A program made the translations under genes and the position numbers. Shown in pieces: positions 6,616-16,944 of a DNA stretch of 64,000 nt (positions are counted from its first letter, which is position 1; each line of letters starts with the position of its first letter). The DNA is from Arsenicibacter rosenii (lineage in GTDB: Bacteria; Bacteroidota; Bacteroidia; Cytophagales; Spirosomataceae), in NCBI RefSeq assembly GCF_001870735.1, contig NZ_MORL01000006.1:1-64000 (forward strand). The letters run 5' to 3'. The notes beneath the pieces were generated by a model. That model worked only from the letters and a program-made list of their open reading frames with translations. It ran no database searches and was not told the DNA's origin.

Positions 6616-8778
6616 ATGTCAACGTTAACCTCTGCCCTGAAAGCCATTACCGGTCTTTGTTTAGGCCTTTTTACAAGCCTGCCCGCCGAAGGACAAGTTT
6701 TTCCTGACAGTCAGTGGAGTCTGACGACCATCAATTCGAAACTTATTGTAACGGCTGACGGCAACATTGCCGTAGCTGCCGGCGGCGAGGTACGCTCGTA
6801 TACACCTCAAGGCGTGTTTCGCTGGTCGTCAATCATCAACGTCTCCGGCGCTTTTCCGCAGAGTACGCTGGTACTCAGTGCCGACGCAAAGGGCGGTATT
6901 GCGGGGGTGTTTAGCGGATACATTCCCCGGTATATGTATTATTTCCGGGCATTAGGCAAAATCAATCAGGCTGGTGTTCAGCAGGAAGCCGGGTTATTAG
7001 ACCAGGTGCCGGCGGGGATGACGGCCAATGGGCGTAGCTTTGATGGGCTAATCAGCCTGCCCGGCGATCAGCTGGTTTTTTGTACAACCATACCGTCATC
7101 GGTCTCGCTGACCAGCGCCGCCGTGATAAAGACAGGTAGTCAGGGCTGGCAGACAACGTTGAACTACCCGAATGCCTCGCCCCCCAATCCCGACCGGACC
7201 GTAACAAAGGCCGAGCGGATGATCGCAACGGCAGACGGGGGCTTTCTGCTGGTGGGCTATTACAATCCGTATGGGGTAACCAGCGATCCGTTGAGTACGA
7301 CAGCCCCGTCGTCGGGCTGGGTGGCTAAACTGGATGGGCAGGGCAACGTACAGTGGCAGAAACTGATGCGTGGTTTTCCGTTTCCGAATGCATTGTCCGG
7401 GGGCGATCCGGGGGCGGTGTTATCAACCAATATCATTACTGATGTGGTGCCCATTCCGGACGGGAGCGGGTATGCCCTGGCTGGTATCGGCTACGGATTT
7501 TCATCGCTGGTACAGGCGCCTCCACATACCGTACTGGTCGAAATTGATCTGAACGGCAACCTGAAACGGTCGAAAGTATATCCGACGGATGCCACACCCG
7601 GCTATATCGCTTCCTACACCGCCACCGACGGGCAAACGTATTATGCCCTTGGCAATACCGACCTGAGTGCGCCGAACTACGACTACCGCGTGATGAAAAT
7701 CAGTACGGCCCCTGGTTTGGCCGGAAATCCGGCGTCGCTGTCGCTGGTGGGCGAGCGGACGTACAGCTTTCAGGAATCGGCCTATCCGCCGGAACGGCTG
7801 ACGGGCATCAGCGTGGCCGGCGACGGCGGGCTGGTCCTGACCGGAAGCATCGGGGTGCTGAAACTGGCAACCGAAGCGCCACAGCCGCTGACCCTGCTGA
7901 CACCGGTCTATGATTGCGCAACGCAGCAGTTTACCTTTTTATCAAGGGGCGGCGACGGGAGCGAGGTAACCTATATGGCCGTCGGTATTACCGGCTGGAC
8001 TGCCCAAAAAGGACCGCATCGGCTACAGCCTTTTTGCGATGTAGAGCCGTTTATCCTGCGTGCACGTCAGGCGGGCAATCCGGTGGCAATTGTAACGGCA
8101 ACGTGGAATTACACCGCCACCTGCCCTGACAATTGTACGGCTCAAACAGCCCCTCCGTCGACGACGGCGGTCAACACGGCCGAATGCGGCAGCCCTGCAC
8201 CGGCCATCGGACAGCCGCTGATGTTGCTGCCACCGGTTTATGACTGCCAGACCGGGGCCATTCAGTTTCTGGTGTCAGGCGGTAATGGCAACCCGGTGGA
8301 ATTTATGAGTGTCGGCATTACCGGCTGGACAACTAATTGCCACAACCGCCTGGATAGTCCGGATCTGGTGGCGGATATTCAGCAACCCGGCTCAGGCGTT
8401 GTGCCCTTTACCTTATTTGCACGGCAGCGGAACACGGATGGCGGATACACGCTGGTGCAATATCGCTGGGATGCCAAAGCGGCCTGCGGCCTTGCACCGC
8501 GGTCGGGTATCGACCAGGAAACCGGAGCGCTGACCGTGCATGTGCTTGGTAACCCGGTGCAGCAGAATCTGGTTGAACTGACAATAGACGGCATCCGGCA
8601 GGAGCCGCTGACGATATCGGTACACACTATACTGGGGCAGCTGATCGGATCAAAAACGGTAGAGGGTACGCAGCAGGCTATCTGGCTGCAGATGCCGTTG
8701 CAGGCCGGGGCCGGTACGTACCTGATACAGGCCAGTACCCCAACCCGGCACAAGTCGGTGAAGGTCGTGAAGCTGTAA
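6616..8778 (+). CDS. Exported T9SS type A sorting-domain protein
   Basis: Secreted or surface protein of 720 aa. ATG 6616 gives a Sec signal peptide ending near EGQ (about residue 26). The frame's earlier GTG at 6499 would bury it. Residues about 30-430 are a beta-propeller-like region with repeated segments such as ATADGGFLLVGYY and VAGDGGLVLTGS, as in delta-60 repeat proteins. Two tandem modules of about 90 aa follow (both with PVYDCxTxxxxF and VGITGWT). The last 80 residues are a Por-type C-terminal sorting domain (NPVQQNLVELTIDG ... GTYLIQASTPTRHKSVKVVKL region), which directs passage through the type IX secretion system. The role of the propeller part is unknown. It stands alone between divergent and downstream exported proteins. 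Confidence 0.82.
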   Translation: MSTLTSALKAITGLCLGLFTSLPAEGQVFPDSQWSLTTINSKLIVTADGNIAVAAGGEVRSYTPQGVFRWSSIINVSGAFPQSTLVLSADAKGGIAGVFSGYIPRYMYYFRALGKINQAGVQQEAGLLDQVPAGMTANGRSFDGLISLPGDQLVFCTTIPSSVSLTSAAVIKTGSQGWQTTLNYPNASPPNPDRTVTKAERMIATADGGFLLVGYYNPYGVTSDPLSTTAPSSGWVAKLDGQGNVQWQKLMRGFPFPNALSGGDPGAVLSTNIITDVVPIPDGSGYALAGIGYGFSSLVQAPPHTVLVEIDLNGNLKRSKVYPTDATPGYIASYTATDGQTYYALGNTDLSAPNYDYRVMKISTAPGLAGNPASLSLVGERTYSFQESAYPPERLTGISVAGDGGLVLTGSIGVLKLATEAPQPLTLLTPVYDCATQQFTFLSRGGDGSEVTYMAVGITGWTAQKGPHRLQPFCDVEPFILRARQAGNPVAIVTATWNYTATCPDNCTAQTAPPSTTAVNTAECGSPAPAIGQPLMLLPPVYDCQTGAIQFLVSGGNGNPVEFMSVGITGWTTNCHNRLDSPDLVADIQQPGSGVVPFTLFARQRNTDGGYTLVQYRWDAKAACGLAPRSGIDQETGALTVHVLGNPVQQNLVELTIDGIRQEPLTISVHTILGQLIGSKTVEGTQQAIWLQMPLQAGAGTYLIQASTPTRHKSVKVVKL

Positions 8779-8909
8779 CGAGACAAAACGCGTTTCACAC
8801 AGACTCTCTGCCAGTTCAAATTACAAAAAACACACTTGGGCCGGAATGAGATCGGAAGGGAAGCGGCGATGAGGCAATTTTGACGCAGTAAACAACAAAA
8901 AAACTGCTC

Positions 8910-10427
8910 ATGACCTCTACTGTAAAGGCGCTGCTGCGCCAGCCGCACGGGCTGCATTTGGCCCTTGCTACCCGATTTATGGCCTTACTGGCCGGTTTGA
9001 CACTGTTAACAACGGCCTGCAAGAAAGAAAACGAACCGACGCCGGCCGGTACCATAACGGCCCTTGCCGGCCCCGACCAGCAAGTGCAGGTCGGTCAGCA
9101 GGTAGTGCTCGACGGCACCGCATCAACGGACAGCAAAGGAAAGCCGCTGACGGCGCAGTGGACGTTTGTCCGGAAACCGGCTAAAAGTACGGCAACCCTC
9201 CAGAGCCCGACAACCCTGAAGCCGACCTTCACACCCGACGAAACGGGTGATTATGAACTGGAGCTGACCGTGTCGAGCGAAACCGGCAAAAGCACCGATA
9301 AGGTACTCATCACCGCGAGTGTAGCACAACCGCTGGCGATTACGGCCAACATTACCGTTAAAACGGTCCTGACCGACCGCGTTCTTAACCCTGAGCTGCC
9401 GGATTACATCGTCACCAAAAGCATTGCGGTCAACCACGAACTGACCATCAATCCCGGTGTGGTGATTGCCTTTGAACGGGATACGCGGCTGGATGTGAAT
9501 GATAACGGCGGCATCATCATCGCAAAAGGTGAGGCCAGCAACCGGATCCGGTTCGTGGGCGTTGAGAAAACGAAAGGCTTCTGGGCGGGTATTATGCTGT
9601 ATTCGGGCAGCAACGCCAACGTGTTTGACTATGTCGATGTGATGCATACCGGGAGCCGTACCATGCTCAGTGCGACCAAAGCCGGTCTGGCCTTTTTTGG
9701 TTCATCAAAAGCACAGCTTTCGCTGAAAAATACGGTCTTTACCCAGAACGACGGCTATGGTATCTATGTGCAGGATGGCGGTATTCTGCGCGAATTTGTA
9801 GCCAATACCTGCAGCAATAACACCGAAGCCGGTATTTTACTGAATGCCGAAAATGTTGCCAAACTGGATGCGGCTTCAAAATTTACCGGTGGGAACGGAC
9901 GCAATGTGGTTGAGATCAGCTCCTCTGCGGTAAAAGGCAGTCCCGAGATTGTATGGGCTGGCTTTGCCGACAAAACCCCGTATCGGGTAACCGGCAACGG
10001 CCTGACGGTAGATACCGGCTTTAAACTGAGCCCCGGCGTTGTGCTGGAGTTTGCCCGGGATGCAAGCATGATGATCAACAGCGGCGGCTATCTGTCGGCG
10101 ATCGGAACAGCAGCCGGTAAGGTGGTTATCACCGGTGCCACCCGGACGGCCGGATTCTGGCGCGGTATCATCTGTTATTCTGCCAGCAGCCAGAATGTGC
10201 TGGAAAATGCCGAGCTGAGCAATGCCGGCAGCACGGCAATTGTGTCGGGCAAGAAGGCCAATCTGGCGATTTATGGGAATCAGTCTGCTTTTACCGTTAA
10301 ACAGTCGCTCATTAGCGGCAGCGGGGGCTATGGCATCTTTGTGGCCTATGGCGCCAAGGCAAATACCGATGTTAATACCGTCAATACCTTTGATGGAAAC
10401 ATGCAGGGAAGTCTCCTGAAAGAATAG
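8910..10427 (+). CDS. Lipoprotein with PKD-like and parallel beta-helix domains
   Basis: A 505-aa exported lipoprotein. The N-terminal 37 residues end in lipobox LTTAC with KKEN after the Cys. Residues about 45-140 form a PKD/REJ-like Ig fold (AGPDQQVQVGQQVVLDGTAS ... DYELELTV). Residues about 145-505 are a right-handed beta-helix built of two similar halves. Each half has an opening strand (DYIVTKSIAVNHELTINPGV, YRVTGNGLTV), an inert 'FWAGIMLYSGS/FWRGIICYSAS' turn and a glycine-rich 'GYGIYV/GYGIFV' strand. This points to an internal duplication. Such helices are common in polysaccharide-binding surface proteins, but no catalytic residues can be assigned. Confidence 0.75.
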   Translation: MTSTVKALLRQPHGLHLALATRFMALLAGLTLLTTACKKENEPTPAGTITALAGPDQQVQVGQQVVLDGTASTDSKGKPLTAQWTFVRKPAKSTATLQSPTTLKPTFTPDETGDYELELTVSSETGKSTDKVLITASVAQPLAITANITVKTVLTDRVLNPELPDYIVTKSIAVNHELTINPGVVIAFERDTRLDVNDNGGIIIAKGEASNRIRFVGVEKTKGFWAGIMLYSGSNANVFDYVDVMHTGSRTMLSATKAGLAFFGSSKAQLSLKNTVFTQNDGYGIYVQDGGILREFVANTCSNNTEAGILLNAENVAKLDAASKFTGGNGRNVVEISSSAVKGSPEIVWAGFADKTPYRVTGNGLTVDTGFKLSPGVVLEFARDASMMINSGGYLSAIGTAAGKVVITGATRTAGFWRGIICYSASSQNVLENAELSNAGSTAIVSGKKANLAIYGNQSAFTVKQSLISGSGGYGIFVAYGAKANTDVNTVNTFDGNMQGSLLKE

Positions 10428-10452
10428 TCTGCAACGCTTTTATACCCGAACC

Positions 10453-10499
10453 GCGTATCAGAAAGAACGGTCTGTCGTTTTTTTTGATACGCATTTTTT
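10453..10499 (+). terminator. Probable terminator
   Basis: An 8-bp stem (GCGTATCA at 10453-10460 with TGATACGC at 10485-10492) with a long 24-nt loop is followed by a six-T run. It lies 26 nt after the beta-helix gene. Confidence 0.5.
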
Positions 10500-10657
10500 A
10501 TTGGTAAAATCATATTTATGCTTTTTAAAGTGCCGTTCGGTAGAAACAAACGCCCATTTAAGAAGAAAACTAACCTGTATGTCAAAAACGAATGCCAACT
10601 TTGATCCTATTGCACTATTCTGAACGGAATAGGCTTTGGTACAAGCTGAATGAATAT

Positions 10658-11908
10658 ATGCGTATAAACCTATACTGTTTATTTTCTTATTCGTTGTTAT
10701 GGCTCATGGCATCCTGCCGGTCGGAGACGTCTACAATTAATCCAAATTCGCCGGAATATCCGCGTGAAGGTACGGCAACGGATGCCGGTGTGGGCATCGG
10801 TACTGCCGTGAGCCTGGTCATCGGGCCGGAGGGAGGAACCATTACGGTCAGCGGCGGTAAAGCCACACTGGTGATTCCGGCAGGAGCGGTCGATAAGCAA
10901 ACGACCTTTACGATTCAACCGATTACCAATCCGGCTCCAAACGGCATGGGTAGCGGCTACCGGTTGTTGCCGCAAGACCTCAAACTGGGTAAAGCGGCAT
11001 CCCTCAGCATTACCTACACCAACGCCGAACTGGCCGGAAACACCGCCGATATGATTGGTATGGCCCAGCAGAAAGCCGATAAGGTGTGGTATACGTCTGT
11101 CGGGCAGAAAGTAGACGGAGCATACCGTACCGTAACGGCTCCCGTAACAACCCTGGGCGATATCGCGCTGTATCGTCAGTACGCGCTTGTCGATGAGTCG
11201 GGCATGGAAAGCGACTGGGTGGCCTATTATGGCGCAACCATGCGGTTGCTGGTGTCGGAGCTGGCCCCGATGACGGTCAATAACGGAGAGCCGCTCCGCC
11301 GCATAACGGCTACATCGGCGTCAATTGGCTGGAATCTGTCCGGTCACGGCAAAATGACCGGCAGCGGGCTGGCCGGCACCTACGTGGCACCGGCCTACCA
11401 TCCGGAACAGAATCCGGTGACGGTTGCGGTCAGCATTCCAGCCGCTAAAGCCGGTACGGTGGTTACCCTCAGCCGTCCGGTCTATGTCGGAATGGGCTAT
11501 ATCCGCTATACGCTCGATGGCAAAACCACGCTCTGTACAACGGTTAGCCTGAAAGAGTCCGGCAACAGTTACTCAACCATTCTCGGGGCGAGCGATACTA
11601 CACCCGTCAACCTGACCTTCCGCGCTACCGGTACCGGTACGTTGCCATTCGGCGACTATGTGGCACTTGATAACCGTAGTGGTCTGATCGTTTGCCGGCC
11701 ATCGGGCAGCAACATGGAGTGGTTCGATACGCGCGGCGATTGCATGGGCCTGCGTTACGCAACGGGACAGGTGGCCATCAGCCAGTATACAAAAAATAAG
11801 GTCGTAAAAGGCAGCCTGACCGGAACCCTGATTCCACGGGCGAACGGATGCAGCAACAGCGGGCCGGGCCTTAGCGGTGAGTTTCTGGTGAAAGTGCCGG
11901 TAATATAG
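10658..11908 (+). CDS. Lipoprotein with ZU5-like domain
   Basis: Exported lipoprotein of 416 aa. I start at ATG 10658 because it gives a normal signal peptide (MRINLYCLFSYSLLWLMASC) with lipobox MASC at Cys20. The frame is open to 10592. Residues about 50-150 resemble a ZU5 domain (VIGPEGGTITVSGGKATLVI, PAGAVDKQTTFTIQPI). The rest is beta-rich and unassigned, with several Cys residues late in the chain that may form disulfides. A strong terminator follows. It may be a surface adhesin or structural lipoprotein. No enzymatic motif is visible. Confidence 0.7.
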   Translation: MRINLYCLFSYSLLWLMASCRSETSTINPNSPEYPREGTATDAGVGIGTAVSLVIGPEGGTITVSGGKATLVIPAGAVDKQTTFTIQPITNPAPNGMGSGYRLLPQDLKLGKAASLSITYTNAELAGNTADMIGMAQQKADKVWYTSVGQKVDGAYRTVTAPVTTLGDIALYRQYALVDESGMESDWVAYYGATMRLLVSELAPMTVNNGEPLRRITATSASIGWNLSGHGKMTGSGLAGTYVAPAYHPEQNPVTVAVSIPAAKAGTVVTLSRPVYVGMGYIRYTLDGKTTLCTTVSLKESGNSYSTILGASDTTPVNLTFRATGTGTLPFGDYVALDNRSGLIVCRPSGSNMEWFDTRGDCMGLRYATGQVAISQYTKNKVVKGSLTGTLIPRANGCSNSGPGLSGEFLVKVPVI

Positions 11909-11933
11909 CCGATAATCGATTATACGTTAGCAG

Positions 11934-11980
11934 CGAGGTTCTGTCGGCAATTAAGCGCCCGACAGAACCTCGTTTTTTTT
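11934..11980 (+). terminator. Strong intrinsic terminator
   Basis: A perfect 14-bp stem (11934-11947 with 11959-11972) with an 11-nt loop is followed by eight T residues, closing the preceding lipoprotein gene. Confidence 0.88.
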
Positions 11981-12371
11981 AGGTATACTATTAATTAACT
12001 ATTAAAGCAAAATATAAAAATAGTTATAAAAATTTGCATAGGGAGCCTTGGTGAGGGCTGGTTTTTAAGCTGATGTACTGCAAAGAATGGATTTGTTGGT
12101 ATTATTTACTGTAAATAATAAAATTTAAGCAATTAATTATTGTAATATTTTGTATATGTCAAATTTAATTTTGAATTAATCATTTTTTGTGTTGAGATTT
12201 ATAGAGCATAAAATGTTAAAAAAATAGCGGAATAGTCTGTTTTTTATATGTCAAGTAGTCAAAATAGTTTTAAATGACTATCTGATTGGCTTGCGCTGCT
12301 ATTTTGAATATAAGAATATGTATTAAAAAAGTACTAAATATATTATTCTATAATCTACCTTCTGTTAATCT
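11981..12371. other. AT-rich leader region of the first SusCD locus
   Basis: About 390 nt, very AT-rich, with no gene of its own. It must hold the promoter of the susC-like gene. I found only weak matches to TAnnTTTG near the start, so the promoter is not placed. Confidence 0.5.
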
Positions 12372-15300
12372 ATGCGTAAGACATGTACAGCCTGCCTGCT
12401 GTGTATAGCTATGTTGTTCAGCCTGATCAGCTATGCACAGGACCGATCTGTTAAAGGGCGCATCCTGGCAAAGGATGGCGCTGGCCTGCCCGGAGCCAAT
12501 GTGCTGATTAAAGGCACGGACCGTGGCAGCACCACAAATGCAAACGGTGAGTTTACGGTTTCGGCACCGACCAATGCGGTGCTGGTGATTTCGTTTATTG
12601 GCTATACGCCACAGGAAATCCCGATCGGTACGAAAACGACCGTAGAGGTAACGCTCGAAGAAGATGCGTCGCTGCTGGGTGAGGTGGTAGTGACGGCCCT
12701 CGGAATCACCCGCGAGAAAAAAGCACTGGGCTACTCGGTACAGGACCTGAACGGTAAACAACTGACGCAGGCGCGGGCGACTAACTTCGTCAATGCCTTG
12801 TCGGGCAAGATTGCCGGTGTCCAGGTAACCGGCTCAAACGGTGCCCCTGGTGCGTCGTCGCGTATTCTGATTCGGGGGGCTAGCTCGATCGGGAGCAATA
12901 ATCAGCCCCTGTTTGTAGTCGACGGGGTGCCGATTGACAACGGCAACTACGGCTCAGGCACGGGCATCGACTATGGCAACGGGGCCGCCTCGCTGAACCC
13001 CGACGATATTGACAATGTAAGCGTACTGAAAGGGCCGAGCGCTGCTGCCCTGTATGGCTCGCGTGGCGCTAACGGGGTTATCCTGATCACCACCAAGAGC
13101 GGTAAGGGAAGCAAAGGCATCGGGGTGTCGGTAAACTCAAACACGGCCTTTGATACGCCGTTCCGGCTGCCGGAATGGCAAAATGAGTACGGACAAGGCA
13201 ACAAAGGTCAGTTTTCGTTCGTAGACGGCACGGGCAAAGGCGTTAATGACGGGGTTGACGAAAGTTGGGGCCCGAAAATGGACGGTCGTTTGATTCCGCA
13301 GTTTGATTCACCAATCGCGGCCGACGGAACGCGTACACCGACCCCGTTTGTTGCGCATCCCGACAACGTGAAGAACTTCTTTGAAACGGGCCGTACGCTG
13401 ACCAACAATATCGCCATTACGGGTGGCAGTGACAAAGGCGATTTCCGGCTATCATTCACCGACCTCAATCAGACGGGTATTCTGCCGAACACGGATTATA
13501 AACGCCGTACCGTTTCACTCAACGCGGGCTGGAACCTGACAAGCAAACTGAGTGTCCGGGCAACGGGCAACTACGTCGTTGATGGCAGTGATAACCGCAC
13601 CAACTGGGGGTTGTATTTCATCTGGTTCGGCCGTCAGGTCGATATCGACAAACTACGCAACTACCAGGCCCCGGGCAGTATCTATCAGTACAACTGGAAC
13701 TATAACTACTGGACAAATCCGTACTATGTATTGAACCTCAGCACAAAGGCTAATCAACGGGATCGGATATACGGCAACCTGTCGGCGACCTACAAATTCA
13801 CGCCCTGGCTGACGCTGACCGCCCGTACCGGTACTGACGTATATGAGGACCGTCGGAAAACACGCAATGCCGCGCGGATTGATAACCTCAACGGCGCCAA
13901 GCAGTATGACAGCTACAACGAAGAGCAGATTTTTGTACGTGAATCAAACTCTGATTTCCTGCTGAACGCTACGCACAAGTTTGGTGATATTGATGTAACG
14001 GCTAATATCGGGGGCAATCACCGCCGCAATTATTACCAGCGGAATTACATGGGTGCTACCGAACTGGCCATTCCACGGGTCTGGAACCTGGGAAACTCAC
14101 GGCAGGCGAAAGTAGCCGAGAACTCGTTTACCGAAAAAGTCGTCAACAGCGTCTATGCCTCAGCTAACCTGGGCTTCCGCAACTACCTGTTCGTTGATCT
14201 GACGGCCCGCAATGACTGGTCGAGTGCCTTACCGTCGAGCAACCGTTCCTATTTCTATCCGTCGGCGGCGGTTAGTGCAGTGCTGACCGATATGTTCAAC
14301 CTCAGCTCGCCCGTGCTGTCGTTTGCCAAAGTCCGCGCCGGTGTAGCACGGGTAGGGAACGATACGGATGCATACCGGCTGGTACAGGCCTACAAGTACG
14401 AAAACCCGTGGGGCAGTACACCGACCCTGTCCGAAAATAACGCCATGCTGAACGCCACACTGAAGCCTGAACTGACCAACTCCTACGAAGTGGGGGCTGA
14501 GGTGAAGCTCTGGCATAACCGCGTGGGCATCGACGTGACGTATTACAACAAGCAGTCGTTTAACCAGATTCTGGACGTAAACATTTCACAGGCAACCGGT
14601 TTTGTGTCGAAACTGCTGAACGCCGGTCGTCTGGAGAACAAGGGGGTTGAGGTGCAGCTGAGTGTAACACCGGTAAAAACAAATGCCTTTCAGTGGGATA
14701 TGGCGCTGAACTGGGCGCAGAACCGCAACAAGGTCATTGAACTGGCCGAGGGACTGACTACTTACACGCTTGGCACGATGCGGGGGATGTCGATTGAGGC
14801 ACGGGTGGGTCAGCCATACGGTACGTTCTTCGGGCAGGGCTTTCTGCGCGATCCGGCGGGCAACATCGTATACGACAAGAGCGGCTATCCGCAGATTAAC
14901 CCGACGCGCCGGATTCTGGGCAACTTTACCCCTAAATGGATTGGTGGCTTGCAGAATACCTTCAGCTACAAGCGCTTCAGCCTGAGTACACTGATTGACA
15001 TGAAGCAGGGCGGCGATATTTTCTCACAGAGTGTCAACATTGGTCGATACACAGGTGTACTGAAAGAAACCGCGTTGGGTCGTGAAACCGGCATTGTGGG
15101 CGAGGGGGTCGTGAACATGGGGACGGCAACCGAACCAAATTATGTACCGAACACAACCCGCATTAGCTCGGAAGAGTGGCACAAAAAATACTACTCCCTG
15201 ACCAACAACGAAGCGACGATCTTCAACGGTAGTTTTGTGAAGCTGCGTGAAGTGAAGTTTACCTACATGCTGCCGGGCCAGTTTATCAAGCGTCTGCCGT

Positions 15301-15473
15301 TCCGCGATCTGGCAGTGTCGGTGGTGGGCCGTAACCTGGCGTTGCTGCACAGTAAGGTGCCCCATATTGACCCTGAGACCAGCTATTACAACGACGGCAA
15401 CCTGCAGGGACTCGAAAATGGTCAGATCCCGACCACCCGTACCGTTGGTTTCAACATCAGCTTCAATCTGTAA
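12372..15473 (+). CDS. SusC/RagA-type TonB-dependent outer-membrane transporter
   Basis: A 1033-aa outer-membrane transporter that takes up nutrients with energy from TonB-ExbBD. A signal peptide (1-22) is followed by a carboxypeptidase-D-regulatory-like domain (about 26-105: GRILAKDGAGLPGANVLI), a plug domain (about 115-245, with GEVVVTALGI, LFVVDGVPID and LKGPSAAALYGSRGANG), and a 22-strand barrel to the C-terminal Phe-Asn-Leu. It is the first gene of an apparent operon: the SusD partner starts 5 nt after its stop, and a secreted dipeptidase follows. No glycosidase is nearby, so a peptide substrate, as for RagAB, is more likely than a glycan. This is inferred from context only. Confidence 0.95.
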   Translation: MRKTCTACLLCIAMLFSLISYAQDRSVKGRILAKDGAGLPGANVLIKGTDRGSTTNANGEFTVSAPTNAVLVISFIGYTPQEIPIGTKTTVEVTLEEDASLLGEVVVTALGITREKKALGYSVQDLNGKQLTQARATNFVNALSGKIAGVQVTGSNGAPGASSRILIRGASSIGSNNQPLFVVDGVPIDNGNYGSGTGIDYGNGAASLNPDDIDNVSVLKGPSAAALYGSRGANGVILITTKSGKGSKGIGVSVNSNTAFDTPFRLPEWQNEYGQGNKGQFSFVDGTGKGVNDGVDESWGPKMDGRLIPQFDSPIAADGTRTPTPFVAHPDNVKNFFETGRTLTNNIAITGGSDKGDFRLSFTDLNQTGILPNTDYKRRTVSLNAGWNLTSKLSVRATGNYVVDGSDNRTNWGLYFIWFGRQVDIDKLRNYQAPGSIYQYNWNYNYWTNPYYVLNLSTKANQRDRIYGNLSATYKFTPWLTLTARTGTDVYEDRRKTRNAARIDNLNGAKQYDSYNEEQIFVRESNSDFLLNATHKFGDIDVTANIGGNHRRNYYQRNYMGATELAIPRVWNLGNSRQAKVAENSFTEKVVNSVYASANLGFRNYLFVDLTARNDWSSALPSSNRSYFYPSAAVSAVLTDMFNLSSPVLSFAKVRAGVARVGNDTDAYRLVQAYKYENPWGSTPTLSENNAMLNATLKPELTNSYEVGAEVKLWHNRVGIDVTYYNKQSFNQILDVNISQATGFVSKLLNAGRLENKGVEVQLSVTPVKTNAFQWDMALNWAQNRNKVIELAEGLTTYTLGTMRGMSIEARVGQPYGTFFGQGFLRDPAGNIVYDKSGYPQINPTRRILGNFTPKWIGGLQNTFSYKRFSLSTLIDMKQGGDIFSQSVNIGRYTGVLKETALGRETGIVGEGVVNMGTATEPNYVPNTTRISSEEWHKKYYSLTNNEATIFNGSFVKLREVKFTYMLPGQFIKRLPFRDLAVSVVGRNLALLHSKVPHIDPETSYYNDGNLQGLENGQIPTTRTVGFNISFNL

Positions 15474-15478
15474 TCCCT

Positions 15479-16939
15479 ATGAAACGAATCTTAGCTTCAT
15501 TCCGCTATAAAGCATTGGTAGTTGCCGGTTTGCTGGCTGCCTCGGCCTGTACGGGCGATTTTGACCAGATTAACACCAACCCGAATGCGCCGTCGACAGC
15601 TACGGCTGACCTGTTTCTGCCGCATGGTATTCAGAGCGCGGTAGACGCCTATTGGGGCGGTTCGCTGGGGATGGACATCGGCGACCTGATTTCGCAGTAC
15701 TGGGCCCGGATTCAGTATACCGACGTAGACCAGTATACCATTACCAGCGACATCTACAGCGGTGCCTGGCAGACATTTTACGTAGAAGCGTTGGGCGATT
15801 ATCAGCGTATTTACAAGCTGGGCGTTGAAAACAAGAATCCGAATTATCAGGCCGTGGCCATGATTATGCGGTCGTGGGTGTTTTCGCTGCTGACCGACAT
15901 CTACGGCGATATCCCGTATGCGCAGGCTATTCAGGGTATTGAGGGCATTGTACAACCGAAATACGACACTCAGAAAGAGGTGTATGCGGGCATCATTAAG
16001 GAGTTGAAGGCTGCCAACGACATGATCGACGTAACCGACAAAACCAAAGCCATTGCGGGCGATATCCTGTTGGGTAACGACCTGACGCGCTGGAAGAAAT
16101 TTGCCAACACGCTCAGTCTGCGCCTGCTGAACCGGATTGCGACGAAAACGGATGCCGGTTTTGATGTAAAGGCCGAAATTAACCGGATTCTGGCTGACCC
16201 TGCCAAATATCCGGTGCTGACGTCGAACACCGACAACATTCAGCTGAATTACCTGGACGCTACCAACAACAACAACCCGATTAACCAGAACCGCAAAACG
16301 CGTGATGACCACCGCGTGAGCGCAACGCTGGTGACCCGTTTGCAGGCGCTGAGCGACGCCCGTCTGGCGGTATATGCCGATAAACCAGCCGATGGCGGCG
16401 ATTACAAAGGCGTACCGAACGGCCTCTCAAACGCAGACGCCAATGCGCTCGGCCTGTCGAAAACCTCGAAAGTTGGCGCGTATTTCGTGTCGGCCACCGC
16501 ACCGGGAGTGCTCATCAGTTATGCCGAACTGTTGTTTATCAAGGCGGAACTGGCCTATAAAGGCATCACCGCCGCGGGCGATGTGGCGACTAACTACACT
16601 GGCGGCATCACGGCTTCGCACAGCCAGTACAAACTGACGGTATCACCGGCTTACCTGACAGCCAATGCGCTGAAAAGCGGTGCTGACGGCTACACGCAGA
16701 TTATGGAACAAAAGTGGATAGCCTTGTTCGGGCAGGGGGTGGAAGCCTGGACTGAGTACCGCCGGACCGGTATTCCGGCCTTGAAACCGTCGGTGATTAA
16801 CGTAAATGCGGGTATTATTCCGACCCGTTTGCCGTATCCGGGCTCCGAAGAATCGCTGAATTATACGAACTTTAAGGATGCCTTAACGAAACAGGCCATT
16901 GCCAACGACATGAAATCGAAGCTGTGGATTGCTAAATAA
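15479..16939 (+). CDS. SusD/RagB-like nutrient-binding lipoprotein (SusD-like_2)
   Basis: A 486-aa lipoprotein that caps the partner SusC barrel and binds its substrate at the cell surface. The signal peptide ends in SACTGD, with the lipidated Cys at about 24. The start of the mature chain (FDQINTNPNAP) and the TPR-like helical repeats fit the SusD-like_2 branch, which is shorter than SusD proper and often predicted for peptides or small compounds. It begins 5 nt after the transporter gene, so the two are co-transcribed. A long inverted repeat (16945-17097) follows almost at once and separates it from the dipeptidase gene. Confidence 0.93.
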   Translation: MKRILASFRYKALVVAGLLAASACTGDFDQINTNPNAPSTATADLFLPHGIQSAVDAYWGGSLGMDIGDLISQYWARIQYTDVDQYTITSDIYSGAWQTFYVEALGDYQRIYKLGVENKNPNYQAVAMIMRSWVFSLLTDIYGDIPYAQAIQGIEGIVQPKYDTQKEVYAGIIKELKAANDMIDVTDKTKAIAGDILLGNDLTRWKKFANTLSLRLLNRIATKTDAGFDVKAEINRILADPAKYPVLTSNTDNIQLNYLDATNNNNPINQNRKTRDDHRVSATLVTRLQALSDARLAVYADKPADGGDYKGVPNGLSNADANALGLSKTSKVGAYFVSATAPGVLISYAELLFIKAELAYKGITAAGDVATNYTGGITASHSQYKLTVSPAYLTANALKSGADGYTQIMEQKWIALFGQGVEAWTEYRRTGIPALKPSVINVNAGIIPTRLPYPGSEESLNYTNFKDALTKQAIANDMKSKLWIAK

Positions 16940-16944
16940 AACCC

